DNA of 57,390 nucleotides from Desulfotignum sp. (GCA_011390635.1 JAABSA010000023.1:1-57390), one strand, 5' to 3'. Numbered from the stretch's first letter, positions 46,301-55,882 are shown. The notes: generated by a model from the sequence alone, not told the origin. Translations and numbers: made by a program.

Positions 46301-47076
46301 CTGCCGCCACCAAAGAAAAAATACAGATCATTGCCGCCCGACTCTGCCGGGCCAAACATGTCATCGTGTTCACCGGGGCGGGTATTTCCACGGAAAGCGG
46401 TATCCCGGATTATCGAAGCCAGGGCGGGTTGTGGGACAAATTCACACCCGTGTATTTTGATGAATTCATGTCCAGTGAATCCGCCCGGATCCGCTACTGG
46501 GAACAGCGAATGGACATGGAAAAAAAACTGAAGCATGCCAAACCCAACCGTGGACACAAGAGCATTGCCAGACTCCACGACCTAGGGTGCCTCACCGCCG
46601 TCATCACCCAGAACATTGACGGGCTGCACCAGGCATCGGGTATACCGGATGACAAAATCATCGAGCTGCACGGCAACACCAGACGGGTCAGGTGTATGAC
46701 ATGCAGCCGCATCATTGCCTGGGAAACAGCTGAAAAGCTTGTTCTGGCCGGCAGCAAAGCGCCCCTGTGCGACTGCGGGGGATATTTCAAGCCGGACACC
46801 ATCTCCTTTGGTCAGGCCATGCCCCAACAGGCCACCCGCAGAGCAGCTCAGCTGTCTTCCCGGTGCGATGTGTTCCTGGTGGTGGGCTCCACCCTCCTGG
46901 TCCAGCCCGCCGCACTGATGCCAGGCTATGCCAGGGACGGGGGTGCTTTTCTGGCCATCATCAACCTGTCCCCCACCCCCTATGATGACCTGTGCCAGGT
47001 GCTGATCCAGGAAAAGGCCGGCCCGGTATTGTCTGACATCGCTGATCAGGTGGAAACCAATTCACCACCCATATAA
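46273..47076 (+). CDS. sirtuin-type NAD-dependent protein deacylase
   Basis: A 267-aa Sir2-family enzyme that removes acyl groups from lysines using NAD+. It has VFTGAGISTESGIPDYRS for NAD binding, TQNIDGLH, the catalytic histidine in ELHGN, four zinc cysteines (CMTC and CDC pair) and VVGSTLLVQPAA. The usual FGE motif before the C-terminal lobe reads FGQ here (ISFGQAMP), a minor difference. It begins within murJ behind GGGGAGG. Acs enzymes are classic deacylation targets, but the acs gene is 18 kb away so any link is inference. Confidence 0.92.
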   Translation: MGKEKLRQITAATKEKIQIIAARLCRAKHVIVFTGAGISTESGIPDYRSQGGLWDKFTPVYFDEFMSSESARIRYWEQRMDMEKKLKHAKPNRGHKSIARLHDLGCLTAVITQNIDGLHQASGIPDDKIIELHGNTRRVRCMTCSRIIAWETAEKLVLAGSKAPLCDCGGYFKPDTISFGQAMPQQATRRAAQLSSRCDVFLVVGSTLLVQPAALMPGYARDGGAFLAIINLSPTPYDDLCQVLIQEKAGPVLSDIADQVETNSPPI

Positions 47077-47183
47077 AACCATTGCATACAGGATCGCAGA
47101 CGGAGATATTTTTGGGCAGGCAAGCCGTTGTACACCATGGAAGATATTTTGGTTGAGGTGGCGTAGCAACCGGATTGACCCGG

Positions 47184-50100
47184 CTACCAGGACACCGGTA
47201 CCCGGACCTGGCTGCCGGCCTTGTTTTTGAACACCAGAAACCGGTTTTCCCGGCCGAACCGGTACAGATCCCGGGTGACCCGCACATCCTGGGTGCAGTA
47301 TTCGATAATCTTGTCCAGTTTTCCCTGCTGCCACCATTGCAGGGCCATAAGGCCGTCCGCGCTTTTTTTGGTTCCCAGGGTATTTTGGGCCAGATGGTCC
47401 AGAGACAGCCGGTATCCCAATGTTTCATGGATTTTCACCAGCATGTCCAGGGTGGGCAGGCCGTAAAAATCAAAATCGCACAACCCGGCCAGCACCTTGT
47501 AGTCAAAACCGATAAGGTTGAACCCCACCACCAGATCCAGCCGGGACAGGTGACGGCACATTTCTTCCACCTGGTCCTGGGAATAATCATGAAATTGTCC
47601 GGACTTGGAATCATAGAGCACGGCACAGCTGACCCCCATTTTTTCGGCCCGGTTCCACCCCCCTACTTCTGCGGCGGACCGCCGGGTTTCAATGTCCAGG
47701 ACCCCATACCGCAGGCAAGGATTCTTCGGGGGTTCAGCCGTAAAGGATCTGTTTTGCGACACTTGCGACATAAAGGGAGTTCGGGTTTCCCTGACCTGAA
47801 TGTACGGGTTGTCACAGGTTTTTTCATGGCTCCCGGATGCAGGGGCCAGGGATTGTTCCGCCTGTGGTCTGGCCGCATCCGGTATGTCAAAAACAGGGAC
47901 ACCAAAATTGCCGGATACGGGTGCGAGAATCTGCTCCAGGATCTGCAAGGCGGCATGCTTGTCAACGGGCCGGTTGCCGGACCCGCATTTGGGGGAATGC
48001 ACACAGGCCGGGCACCCGGTATCGCAGCGGCACGATACAATCGCCTCCAGGGTCTGCCTGACAAAAACATCCGCCTTTTCAAAGGCCTGGCGGCACAGCC
48101 CCAGCCCCCCGGGAATCCCGTCATACACAAACACCGCCGGTGCCTGCACCTGGTCATGAAAAGGGGTGGAAATACCGCCCAGATCATTTCTGTCGGTCAT
48201 GACCAGCAGCGGCATAATGCCGATGGCGGCATGCTCCATGGCATGGATACCACCCATGAAATGCAGCCGGTCCGATTCGATGCGGTCCCTGACCCGGTCC
48301 GGGATCTGTATCCACATCCCCTGGGTATCAAACGCCAGCCGGGGCAGGTCAAGGGGCACCATGCCGATGGACCTGCCCGTGGCCACCAGTTTTCGGTCAA
48401 AGCCTGTGACCTGTTCAGTGATACGCAGATGACCGAATCCCACCCGGGTGCTGCCAACTGTCTTTTGGTCCAGCAGGGTGATAATCCGGGTGGATTTTGA
48501 GGACCTGGCCCGGGTATAGTAGTTCACCTCTTTGGCAACGGCTTCTACACTGCCCTTGACATGGTCGAACCGGGTCACCACATAGGATCTGCCCTGGTGC
48601 AGGTACACGGCCCCGTCATGGGTATCGAAATAGGCCCGGTGCAGGTCGATCTCCCCTAAGCTCTGGCGGGTGTTTTCCAGAAAAATGGGGATGGTTCGGC
48701 CGGTGCCCCGCAGGTTCACCTCTCTGTGGGGGGATTTTCTGGCGGCATACCAGATCTCTTTGTCATTGCTGCGCAACAGCCGTCCGGACCTTTCCAGATC
48801 CCCTATCGCTGCTGCAATGGTTTTTCCTGAAAAGGTTTGTGGTTTCAGTCCGGATGTTTCCAGCACATTTTTCCGGGGGACCTTTTGGGGGGACCCGGGG
48901 TAGGCTGCATCACTTTCTTCCAGAAATGGTTCTCCCAGTTTGAGGGTGAGTTCCGCAGCGGCGCATTCCAGGTGGGCCTTGCAGATCATGGGATTGTCAG
49001 GGTTGATGAGCGCAGTTTCCGGGGGCATGTCAAAAAACACATCCGGGTGGTTGATAAAATACTGGTCCAGGGCATCTTCATGGGCGATGAGCACCAGGGC
49101 CGAGGGCTTGCCGTCCCGCCCCACCCGGCCGGCCCGCTGCCAGGTGGACATGATGGTGCCGGGATACCCCACCAGGATGCACAAATCCAGGTTTCCGATA
49201 TCGATGCCCAGTTCCAGGGCCGAGGTGGACACCACACACAGCAGGTCCCCGGATGCCAGCTTTTTTTCAATAACCCTGCGTTCTTCGGGCAGAAATCCAG
49301 CCCGGTAGGCGCTGATCCGGTCCCGAAATTTTTTTGCCCGCCGGGATGCCCAGATGGCAATCAGTTCGGTAATTTTCCGGGATTGTGTATATACAATTAT
49401 CCGCAGATTTCGGTGGATTGCAGCATGGATCAAGGCAATAGCGGTCCGGGCCGCCCCTTCCAGTCCCCGCATGAGCAGCACATCCTTTTTCCCGGCCGGT
49501 GCCCCGGCCTTATCCACCACTTCCACATCCAGAGTGGTGAGACGATGGCACAGGTCGGCGGGATTGGCAATAGTGGCGGAACAGAACACAAACACCGGAC
49601 TGGCGCCATAGAGGCGGCAGATGCGCAGCAGCCGCCGGAACACCCAGGCCATGTTGGAGCCCATCACCCCCCGGAAAGTGTGCACCTCGTCAATAACCAC
49701 ATGGGTGAGATGCCGAAAATAATCTTCCCAGAGATGGTGATGGGCCAGCATGGCCAGATGGAGCATCTCCGGATTGGTGAGCAAAACATGGGGCGGATCC
49801 CTGCGGATTTTGGCCTTATGATGGGCTGACACATCCCCGTCATACACCGCGGCCCGCAGGCCAGGCAGGTTCGGGTTCAGGGCATTGGCCCCGGCGATCA
49901 GGTCCTGCACCGTGTCCAGCTGATCCCTGGCCAAAGCTTTCAAGGGAAACAGGTACAACGCTTTGGATGCGGGATCAGACAACAGCTGGTCCACCACCGG
50001 CAGATTGTACACCAGGCTTTTGCCCGATGCGGTGGGGGTTGCGATCACGGTGTGGGTACGGGCAAGGATCTTGTCCATGGCTTGTTTCTGGTGGATAAAC

Positions 50101-50267
50101 AGCCGGGTGATGCCCAGGTTTTCCATCAACGGGGTCAGGTCATTGATAAAATTGGGCAGTCCCGAAGAAAACCGTGCCGGCACAGGCGCCAGGGACCTGT
50201 GACAGACAATGTCCCCGGCAAAGCCTTTGTAGGCTTTCATGGATTGAATATATTCGGCCAGACTCAC
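47184..50267 (-). CDS. MrfA-type DEAH-box helicase fused to MrfB-type exonuclease
   Basis: A 1027-aa DNA repair protein. Helicase core: Walker A TPTASGKS (about 77-84), DEVH box (193-196), SATI motif and the RAGRVGRDG motif VI. The DUF1998 region with four cysteines (CRCDTGCPACVHSPKCG, near 740-760) marks the MrfA/YprA family. After a linker (about 790-845) comes an RNase H-like exonuclease (about 845-1010) with LDIET, NLIGFDYKVL and YCTQDVRVTRDLY, matching MrfB/YprB. In Bacillus subtilis these are two proteins that repair mitomycin-type lesions. The start is GTG, overlapping the arginase stop as GTGA. Confidence 0.9.
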   Translation of the reverse strand: MSLAEYIQSMKAYKGFAGDIVCHRSLAPVPARFSSGLPNFINDLTPLMENLGITRLFIHQKQAMDKILARTHTVIATPTASGKSLVYNLPVVDQLLSDPASKALYLFPLKALARDQLDTVQDLIAGANALNPNLPGLRAAVYDGDVSAHHKAKIRRDPPHVLLTNPEMLHLAMLAHHHLWEDYFRHLTHVVIDEVHTFRGVMGSNMAWVFRRLLRICRLYGASPVFVFCSATIANPADLCHRLTTLDVEVVDKAGAPAGKKDVLLMRGLEGAARTAIALIHAAIHRNLRIIVYTQSRKITELIAIWASRRAKKFRDRISAYRAGFLPEERRVIEKKLASGDLLCVVSTSALELGIDIGNLDLCILVGYPGTIMSTWQRAGRVGRDGKPSALVLIAHEDALDQYFINHPDVFFDMPPETALINPDNPMICKAHLECAAAELTLKLGEPFLEESDAAYPGSPQKVPRKNVLETSGLKPQTFSGKTIAAAIGDLERSGRLLRSNDKEIWYAARKSPHREVNLRGTGRTIPIFLENTRQSLGEIDLHRAYFDTHDGAVYLHQGRSYVVTRFDHVKGSVEAVAKEVNYYTRARSSKSTRIITLLDQKTVGSTRVGFGHLRITEQVTGFDRKLVATGRSIGMVPLDLPRLAFDTQGMWIQIPDRVRDRIESDRLHFMGGIHAMEHAAIGIMPLLVMTDRNDLGGISTPFHDQVQAPAVFVYDGIPGGLGLCRQAFEKADVFVRQTLEAIVSCRCDTGCPACVHSPKCGSGNRPVDKHAALQILEQILAPVSGNFGVPVFDIPDAARPQAEQSLAPASGSHEKTCDNPYIQVRETRTPFMSQVSQNRSFTAEPPKNPCLRYGVLDIETRRSAAEVGGWNRAEKMGVSCAVLYDSKSGQFHDYSQDQVEEMCRHLSRLDLVVGFNLIGFDYKVLAGLCDFDFYGLPTLDMLVKIHETLGYRLSLDHLAQNTLGTKKSADGLMALQWWQQGKLDKIIEYCTQDVRVTRDLYRFGRENRFLVFKNKAGSQVRVPVSW

Positions 50268-51163
50268 AAAATGCTTTTCCCCAGAGCGGACAGGGTCAGT
50301 TCCACGGCCAGTTTGGCGGTTTTATTGGCCACATCCAGGATAGGATTGATCTCCACCAGATCCATGGAGGTCATTTTTTTGGAATCCGCCAGGATCTCCA
50401 TGAGCAGATGGGCCTCCCGGTAGGTGATCCCCCCGGGCACCGGGGTTCCCACCCCGGGTGCTTCCACCGGATCCAGGGCATCCATGTCCACGGTGAGGTG
50501 GATGCGCTTGAGATGGGCAAATTTCATGACGGCTTTATTGGCCACCGAGGAAATCCCCTGCTCGTCAATATCCCGCATGGTAAACACGGTGACACCGGAA
50601 GTTTTCAACCGTTTTTTCTCGGCCGGATCCAGATCCCGCAGCCCGATCATGACCACGTTTTCCGGCAGAATTTTCGGACCCGGCCGGCCCACGTTCACCA
50701 GTTCTTTGTGGCCGTCTCCCATGAGGATGGCCAGGGGCATGCCGTGGATATTGCCCGACGGAGATGTGTCAGGGGTATTGACATCCCCGTGAGCGTCCAT
50801 CCATATCAGGCCCATGGGCTCATTTTCCGGGGCCACAGCGGACACTGTTCCCACGGCAATGGAATGGTCTCCGCCCACAAACAACGGGAAATCTCCTTGG
50901 GTAACCACCTGCCGTCCCATGGCATAAATGGATTCACAGATCCGGGTGATCTCTTCTATATATTTTTTACCCGGCACCTGTTCCCGATCTGCATCATCCC
51001 TGATGGGGATCAAGACATCCCCCCTGTCTCTGACCGTGTGGCCCAGCTCCCGGAGCCGGGGAATCAGGCCGGTGTAGCGCACCGCAGCCGGCCCCATATC
51101 CACCCCGCGCAGGTCCTGGCCAAAATCCATGGGCACACCGATAAGACTGATCTGTCTGGTCAT
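50264..51163 (-). CDS. rocF: arginase-family ureohydrolase
   Basis: A 299-aa manganese enzyme hydrolysing arginine to ornithine and urea (or a close relative acting on another guanidino compound). All metal-binding motifs are present: GGDHS, WMDAHGDVNTP and VDMDALDP, plus the arginase-type insert TSPSGNIHGMPLA and PVPGGITYREAH. The latter set favours arginase over agmatinase. The start has a strong AAGGAGG. The stop overlaps the GTG of the helicase gene, an unexpected operon partner. Confidence 0.9.
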   Translation of the reverse strand: MTRQISLIGVPMDFGQDLRGVDMGPAAVRYTGLIPRLRELGHTVRDRGDVLIPIRDDADREQVPGKKYIEEITRICESIYAMGRQVVTQGDFPLFVGGDHSIAVGTVSAVAPENEPMGLIWMDAHGDVNTPDTSPSGNIHGMPLAILMGDGHKELVNVGRPGPKILPENVVMIGLRDLDPAEKKRLKTSGVTVFTMRDIDEQGISSVANKAVMKFAHLKRIHLTVDMDALDPVEAPGVGTPVPGGITYREAHLLMEILADSKKMTSMDLVEINPILDVANKTAKLAVELTLSALGKSIL

Positions 51164-51210
51164 CCATCCTCCTTACTTCAGCTGATAAACATGCGTTGCG
51201 GCTGACAGCT

Positions 51211-51240
51211 CCTATAGCATGGCGTAAGAATCAAGTACAA
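51211..51240 (-). promoter_or_regulatory. candidate promoter for the arginase-helicase genes
   Basis: On the minus strand TTGTAC (51240-51235), 18-nt spacer, TATAGG (51216-51211), about 48 nt before the arginase start. Confidence 0.4.
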
Positions 51241-51308
51241 CCAGAATGTAACATATTTTTGATAATAATGGGATCATTACCTGCAAGACCGATCTGTTCT
51301 GAAACCGG

Positions 51309-51337
51309 TTGACAGTCCAGCGGCAGGGCGTTAAAAT
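51309..51337 (+). promoter_or_regulatory. sigma-70 promoter for the histidine phosphatase gene
   Basis: TTGACA (51309-51314), 17-nt spacer, TAAAAT (51332-51337), about 58 nt before the start codon. This is the closest match to the consensus in the window. Confidence 0.65.
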
Positions 51338-51394
51338 CCAGTGTTATGAAATCACAGCATCTTTTTACGCAACCAGGAGACGTTACCCTTTATC

Positions 51395-52120
51395 ATGAAC
51401 CGAAAATACCCTGTCCGATCCGACCAGACCCTCACCGTGATCCAGCAGCTTCTGAACCAGAACATCACAAAAATTGTTGCCATCATCCGCCATTCCGCAC
51501 GGTTTTACGGCACCACCCCCGGCAGCGAACCTTTCATGGGCCTGACCCCGGACGGTATGGAATACGCGCTTGAGATGGGTCAGAACCTGCCTGCTGCCCC
51601 CCTGCCCCGGCTGTACTCCTCTCCGTTCGGCCGTTGCATTGAGACCGCCTATCTCATTGACAAGGGGTTTACCCGCCGGCACGGGATTTTACTACCCCAC
51701 AACCAGCCCAGGGAACTGCTGGCCCCGTTCTACATCAAGGATATCAAAAAAGCGCTGAATCTGCTCAAGGAACAGGGCACCCACACCTATATCCGCAACT
51801 GGTTCAGCAACCGCCTGGATGAGACCGTCATGGAAAACCCGAAAAAAACCTGTGACAGTCTCACCCGGTTCATGCTGGACTGCTTGCAGGACCTGGCGGA
51901 CAATGAAGTTGCCATCTGCGTGTCCCATGACTGGAACATCTTTCCCCTCAAGGAGTTTGCCCTGGGCCTTCCCCACGAGGATGCCGGGGATGTGGGCTAC
52001 CTGGACGGGGTGGTGTTTTTTGAAAACAACGGTCAGGCCTTCATGACCTCATATCAGACCGACCCGCAGCCGGTGGTGCTGAGGCAAGCCCCACGCGCCG
52101 GATTATCGGCCATGCCTTGA
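51395..52120 (+). CDS. histidine phosphatase family protein
   Basis: A 241-aa member of the phosphoglycerate-mutase-like histidine phosphatase superfamily. The catalytic motif is IRHSAR (the family's RHG becomes RHS here). A second arginine lies in YSSPFGRCIETA, and the second histidine is in CVSHDWNIFPLK. The substrate is unknown; SixA, cobalamin phosphatases and PhoE are all relatives. It has its own promoter and is followed after 82 nt by the lipid-modification genes. GGAGACG lies 13 nt upstream of the ATG, rather far. Confidence 0.85.
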   Translation: MNRKYPVRSDQTLTVIQQLLNQNITKIVAIIRHSARFYGTTPGSEPFMGLTPDGMEYALEMGQNLPAAPLPRLYSSPFGRCIETAYLIDKGFTRRHGILLPHNQPRELLAPFYIKDIKKALNLLKEQGTHTYIRNWFSNRLDETVMENPKKTCDSLTRFMLDCLQDLADNEVAICVSHDWNIFPLKEFALGLPHEDAGDVGYLDGVVFFENNGQAFMTSYQTDPQPVVLRQAPRAGLSAMP

Positions 52121-52202
52121 AGGTCACAAAAAAACCTGAAATAATCAGGCAGGCAGCGCAGTTATTTCATATAAAACCTGTTTCAAGAAAAAAGGCGGAA
52201 TC

Positions 52203-52628
52203 ATGGATCCATTGGACACCTTCCTGACCACTTTCAACCGTCTGGACAAAACCAGCCTGTCCCTGCTGGACATCATCTATCACCCGGACATCCGCTTTGT
52301 CGATCCCGCCCATACCCTTAACGGTCTGCCCGCCCTGAGAGAATACTTCTCCTCCCTGTATGAAAATGTGCGGTCCATCCGGTTTGCGTTTGATCCTCCC
52401 ATACAGTCGGACAGCCGGGCGGTTGTGACCTGGACCCTGCACATGGTCCATCCCCGGCTGGCAAAGGGCCGGCCCGTTGCCGTGGAAGGGTGCAGCTGCC
52501 TGACCTTTGCTTCGGACGGCCGGGTGATCCGGCACCGGGACTACTTTGACCTGGGGGCCATGATATATGAACACCTCCCGCTGGTGGGGAGCCTGATCAG
52601 AACCGTAAAAACAAGGCTTGGATCATGA
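52203..52628 (+). CDS. NTF2-like protein of the lipid-modification operon
   Basis: A 141-aa SnoaL/NTF2-fold protein: a long N-terminal helix (LDTFLTTFNRLDKTSLSLLDIIYHPDIRFVDPAHTLNG), then strands with RAVVTWTLHMVHP and VEGCSCLTFASDGRVIRHRDYFD. Genes of this type commonly precede FAD oxidoreductase-DUF1365-cyclopropane synthase clusters, so it probably binds an acyl or lipid intermediate. AAGGCGGA precedes the ATG and the stop overlaps the next start (ATGA). Confidence 0.85.
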   Translation: MDPLDTFLTTFNRLDKTSLSLLDIIYHPDIRFVDPAHTLNGLPALREYFSSLYENVRSIRFAFDPPIQSDSRAVVTWTLHMVHPRLAKGRPVAVEGCSCLTFASDGRVIRHRDYFDLGAMIYEHLPLVGSLIRTVKTRLGS

Positions 52629-53878
52629 AGAAAATCGCCGTCATCGGATCGGGCATTGCCGGATTGACAGCGGCCCATTACCTGTCCTCTCAATACCCGG
52701 TCCACCTGTTCGAAGCCAATGACTATATCGGAGGCCACACCCACACCGTGGACGTGACCGTAAGGGAGGTTCCCTGCGCCGTGGACACCGGGTTCATCGT
52801 GTTCAACGACCGCACCTATCCCAAATTCATACGCCTGCTGGATGAACTGGGGGTGGCGTTCCAGAAAACCGAGATGAGCTTTTCCGTGCGCAACGATGCC
52901 ATCGGCCTGGAATACAACGGCCACACCCTGGACACCTTGTTTGCCCAGCGAAAAAACCTGGTATCCCCTTCGTTTCTGCGCATGCTCATGGATATTGTCC
53001 GGTTCAACAAGCAGGTGAAAAAAGCAACGGCAGCACGGACCTGGCAGACCCTCGAGGAATATCTGGATGCCCGCCGGTTCGGGTCTTTGTTCCGGGACAA
53101 CTACCTGTTTCCCATGGTGGCAGCCATCTGGTCCATGGGCCTGGATGACATCCGGCAGTTTCCTTTAACCTTCTTTGTCCAATTCTTTGACAACCATGGC
53201 CTGCTCAATCTTGTGGACCGGCCCCAGTGGTACACCATCAAAGGCGGGTCCCGATCCTATATCCCGAAAATAACAGCCCGGTTTGCAGAACGGATCCATC
53301 TGTCCACCCCGGTGAAAAAACTGACCAGAGAACCTGGCGGCATACGTGTTGCAACCGACACAGATGAAGAAATGTTCGATCATGTGATTATGGCCTGCCA
53401 TGCCGACCAGGCCCTGAAAATACTGGATGCCCCTGCGGACGAGGAAACCCTGGTCCTGGAAAACCTGCCCTTTATCGACAACCAGGTGGTCCTGCACACC
53501 GACACCCGCATCCTGCCTCGAAATCACAGAGCACGGGCCAGCTGGAACTATAACCTCTCTGCCGACCGCACCACCCGGACTACCCTCACCTACAACATGA
53601 ACATCCTGCAGCGGCTGGATCTGCCCGCCACCTGCCTGGTCACCCTGAACCAGGAGATTGACGTGCACAGCGTGCTGCAGCGGTTCACCTATGCCCACCC
53701 GGCCTTTTCCCCGGCCACCATCAACGCCCAACAGCAGTGGGACCGGATCTCCGGACCAGGGGGGCTGCATTTCTGCGGGGCTTACTGGTTCAACGGGTTC
53801 CACGAAGACGGGGTGAAAAGCGCCCTGCGGGTGTGTGACGCTTTAGGGGTGTGTGAAGCCCCGGGGGTGACCCCGTGA
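52625..53878 (+). CDS. FAD-dependent amine-oxidase-like oxidoreductase
   Basis: A 417-aa flavoprotein. It begins with the dinucleotide-binding motif KIAVIGSGIAGLTAAHYLS and the FEANDYIGGHTHTV stretch of the amine oxidase/phytoene desaturase superfamily. It ends with a flavin-closing block (GLHFCGAYWFNGFHEDGVKSAL). In the conserved cluster it is proposed to oxidise or desaturate a fatty-acyl chain before methyl transfer; similar genes are part of furan fatty-acid synthesis in alphaproteobacteria. This is inference from gene order. Overlaps of 4 nt on both sides show tight coupling. Confidence 0.9.
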   Translation: MKKIAVIGSGIAGLTAAHYLSSQYPVHLFEANDYIGGHTHTVDVTVREVPCAVDTGFIVFNDRTYPKFIRLLDELGVAFQKTEMSFSVRNDAIGLEYNGHTLDTLFAQRKNLVSPSFLRMLMDIVRFNKQVKKATAARTWQTLEEYLDARRFGSLFRDNYLFPMVAAIWSMGLDDIRQFPLTFFVQFFDNHGLLNLVDRPQWYTIKGGSRSYIPKITARFAERIHLSTPVKKLTREPGGIRVATDTDEEMFDHVIMACHADQALKILDAPADEETLVLENLPFIDNQVVLHTDTRILPRNHRARASWNYNLSADRTTRTTLTYNMNILQRLDLPATCLVTLNQEIDVHSVLQRFTYAHPAFSPATINAQQQWDRISGPGGLHFCGAYWFNGFHEDGVKSALRVCDALGVCEAPGVTP

Positions 53879-54621
53879 AATCCGCACTTTACAAAGGACG
53901 GGTGTTTCACCACCGCCACACCCCCCGGCACCACCGGTTCAGCTACCGGTTTTTCATGTGGTTTCTAAATCTGGATGAACTGGATCGGGTCCCGGACCTG
54001 GCCCCCTGGTTCTCGTTGCGGCGGTTCGCCCTGAGCCGGTTCCGGCGCCCCGACTACCTGGGACCGGTCCATGAGCCCCTGCATGTCAGTGTCAAAAAAA
54101 AGATGGCGGAACTCACGGGCAGACCTGTCACCGGACCTGTATGCGGACTGATGAATGTCCGCACCATGGGGCTGTATTTCAGTCCGGTGAACTTTTACTT
54201 TGGCTATGACAGGAACCACACCTGCACCCACCTGCTGGCCGAGGTGTCCAACACCCCCTGGAACGAGCGCCACTATTATGCCCATGATCTTACCGTGTCA
54301 CTGACCCCGGACAACCCCAAAGTATTTCATGTGTCCCCGTTCAATCCGGTTCACCAGCATTACCAGTGGTCTGTTACCCCGCCGCCGGCAGACAGGATCA
54401 CCGTTAAAATTCGGGTGGACGACCCCCGGGGCCACATATTCGATGCCTTCGTGATCCTGAAAAAACAGCCGCTCACCCTGCAGTCGGTGCGGCCGGCCCT
54501 GCTGCGCAAACCGGTGATGACCGCCTTTATCATCCTGGGTATCTACTGGCAGGCGGCCCGGATCTTTTTGAAAAAAATACCCTATGTTCCCTATGTTCCA
54601 TACAAAAAGGAGTTATCATGA
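53875..54621 (+). CDS. DUF1365-family protein
   Basis: A 248-aa protein of DUF1365. Family strings are visible: YKGRVFHHRHTPRHHRFSYRFFMW at the start, YFSPVNFYFGYDR in the middle, and VSPFNPVHQHYQW near the C-terminus. No reaction is established that I know of, but the family is nearly always beside the FAD oxidoreductase and cyclopropane synthase found here. The start is GTG at 53875, overlapping the upstream TGA, and the stop overlaps the next ATG. Confidence 0.9.
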   Translation: MKSALYKGRVFHHRHTPRHHRFSYRFFMWFLNLDELDRVPDLAPWFSLRRFALSRFRRPDYLGPVHEPLHVSVKKKMAELTGRPVTGPVCGLMNVRTMGLYFSPVNFYFGYDRNHTCTHLLAEVSNTPWNERHYYAHDLTVSLTPDNPKVFHVSPFNPVHQHYQWSVTPPPADRITVKIRVDDPRGHIFDAFVILKKQPLTLQSVRPALLRKPVMTAFIILGIYWQAARIFLKKIPYVPYVPYKKELS

Positions 54622-55871
54622 AGTCTGTCACCTCTCCAGGACAAATGTCCCCTGCCCGCACCATGTTCACGGCCCGGCCCAGAACCTGGGCCCGCCGCAT
54701 GGTGCTGAACATGATGAATCACCTGGCATACGGCCGGCTCATCATCCGGGAAAACGACCGGACCCTGGCGTTCGGCCCCGGCAACGGCCCCGAGGCCTTC
54801 ATCCAGGTGCATGACCCGGCGTTTTTCACCCGGGTGGTGGTTGACGGCTCCATCGGCGCGGCAGAATCCTATGTTGACGGGCAATGGGACACCGATGATC
54901 TCACCGCCGTGATCCGCATCATCGTGAAAAACCAGCCGGTCATGGAACAGATGGAAAACCGGCTGGCCCGGCTGGTCAGGCCCCTGCTCCGGCTGGGACA
55001 TTTGCGCCGGCACAACTCAAAGCATGGCGCAAAACAAAACATCCTGGCCCATTATGATCTGGGCAACGACATGTACCAGACCTTTCTGGACCCGGCCATG
55101 ATGTATTCCGCGGCCATCTATCCCCATGAAGCCAGCACCCTGGAAGAAGCGGCCGTCCACAAGCTGGACATGATCTGTCAGCAACTCCACCTGGACCCTC
55201 AAGACCGGGTGGTGGAAATCGGTGCGGGCTGGGGCGGATTTGCCATCCATGCCGCCTCCCGTTACGGGTGCCGCGTCACCACTACCACCATCTCCGATGC
55301 CCAGTATGACGAAGCACAGCGCCGCATCCATGCCCTGGGCCTCCAGGACCGGATCACCCTGCTGAAAACCGACTACCGGGAACTCACCGGGCAGTATGAC
55401 AAACTGGTGAGCATCGAGATGATCGAGGCGGTGGGCCACCAGTACCTGCCCATGTTCATGAAAACCTGCGAATCCCTGCTCAAACCCGACGGCATCATGC
55501 TCATACAGGCCATCACCATCAAAGACCAGCTGTACCACAGGTATCTCAAAAGCGTGGATTTCATCCAGCGCCACATCTTCCCCGGCGGCTGCCTGCCCGC
55601 CACCCACCACCTGCTCCGGGTGCTCACGGACCACACCGACATGGTAGTCAGAAAACTTTCCGATTTCGGATTTGACTATGCCAGAACCCTCAAGGACTGG
55701 CGGCAGCGGTTCACATCCGCTTCCGGCACCCTGTCCCGGCAGGGATATGATGGCCGGTTCAGGCGATTATGGGAATTTTACCTGTGCTACTGCGAAGGCG
55801 GGTTTCTGGAACGGTCCATCAGCGTAATCCACCTGGTGGCCACCATGCCCGGCAACCGCACCCGCATCTGA
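54618..55871 (+). CDS. cyclopropane-fatty-acyl-phospholipid synthase-like methyltransferase
   Basis: A 417-aa SAM-dependent methyltransferase that would transfer a methylene or methyl group to an unsaturated acyl chain. An N-terminal lipid-binding domain (about 1-130) precedes the catalytic domain, with QNILAHYDLGNDMYQTFLD, SAM motif I VVEIGAGWGGFAIHAA, SIEMIEAVGHQYLP and the C-terminal RQRFTSASGTLSRQGYD...YLCYCEGGF. In related clusters the product may be a methylated or furan fatty acid rather than a cyclopropane ring. It ends the operon; the convergent Tim44-like gene is 11 nt away. Confidence 0.92.
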   Translation: MKSVTSPGQMSPARTMFTARPRTWARRMVLNMMNHLAYGRLIIRENDRTLAFGPGNGPEAFIQVHDPAFFTRVVVDGSIGAAESYVDGQWDTDDLTAVIRIIVKNQPVMEQMENRLARLVRPLLRLGHLRRHNSKHGAKQNILAHYDLGNDMYQTFLDPAMMYSAAIYPHEASTLEEAAVHKLDMICQQLHLDPQDRVVEIGAGWGGFAIHAASRYGCRVTTTTISDAQYDEAQRRIHALGLQDRITLLKTDYRELTGQYDKLVSIEMIEAVGHQYLPMFMKTCESLLKPDGIMLIQAITIKDQLYHRYLKSVDFIQRHIFPGGCLPATHHLLRVLTDHTDMVVRKLSDFGFDYARTLKDWRQRFTSASGTLSRQGYDGRFRRLWEFYLCYCEGGFLERSISVIHLVATMPGNRTRI

Positions 55872-55882
55872 CAAACACAGGC

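Noticed and set aside
48837-49829. Plus-strand open frame of 330 codons over the helicase gene
   Set aside because: Antisense shadow; the helicase frame carries DEVH, SAT and motif VI in the opposite strand.
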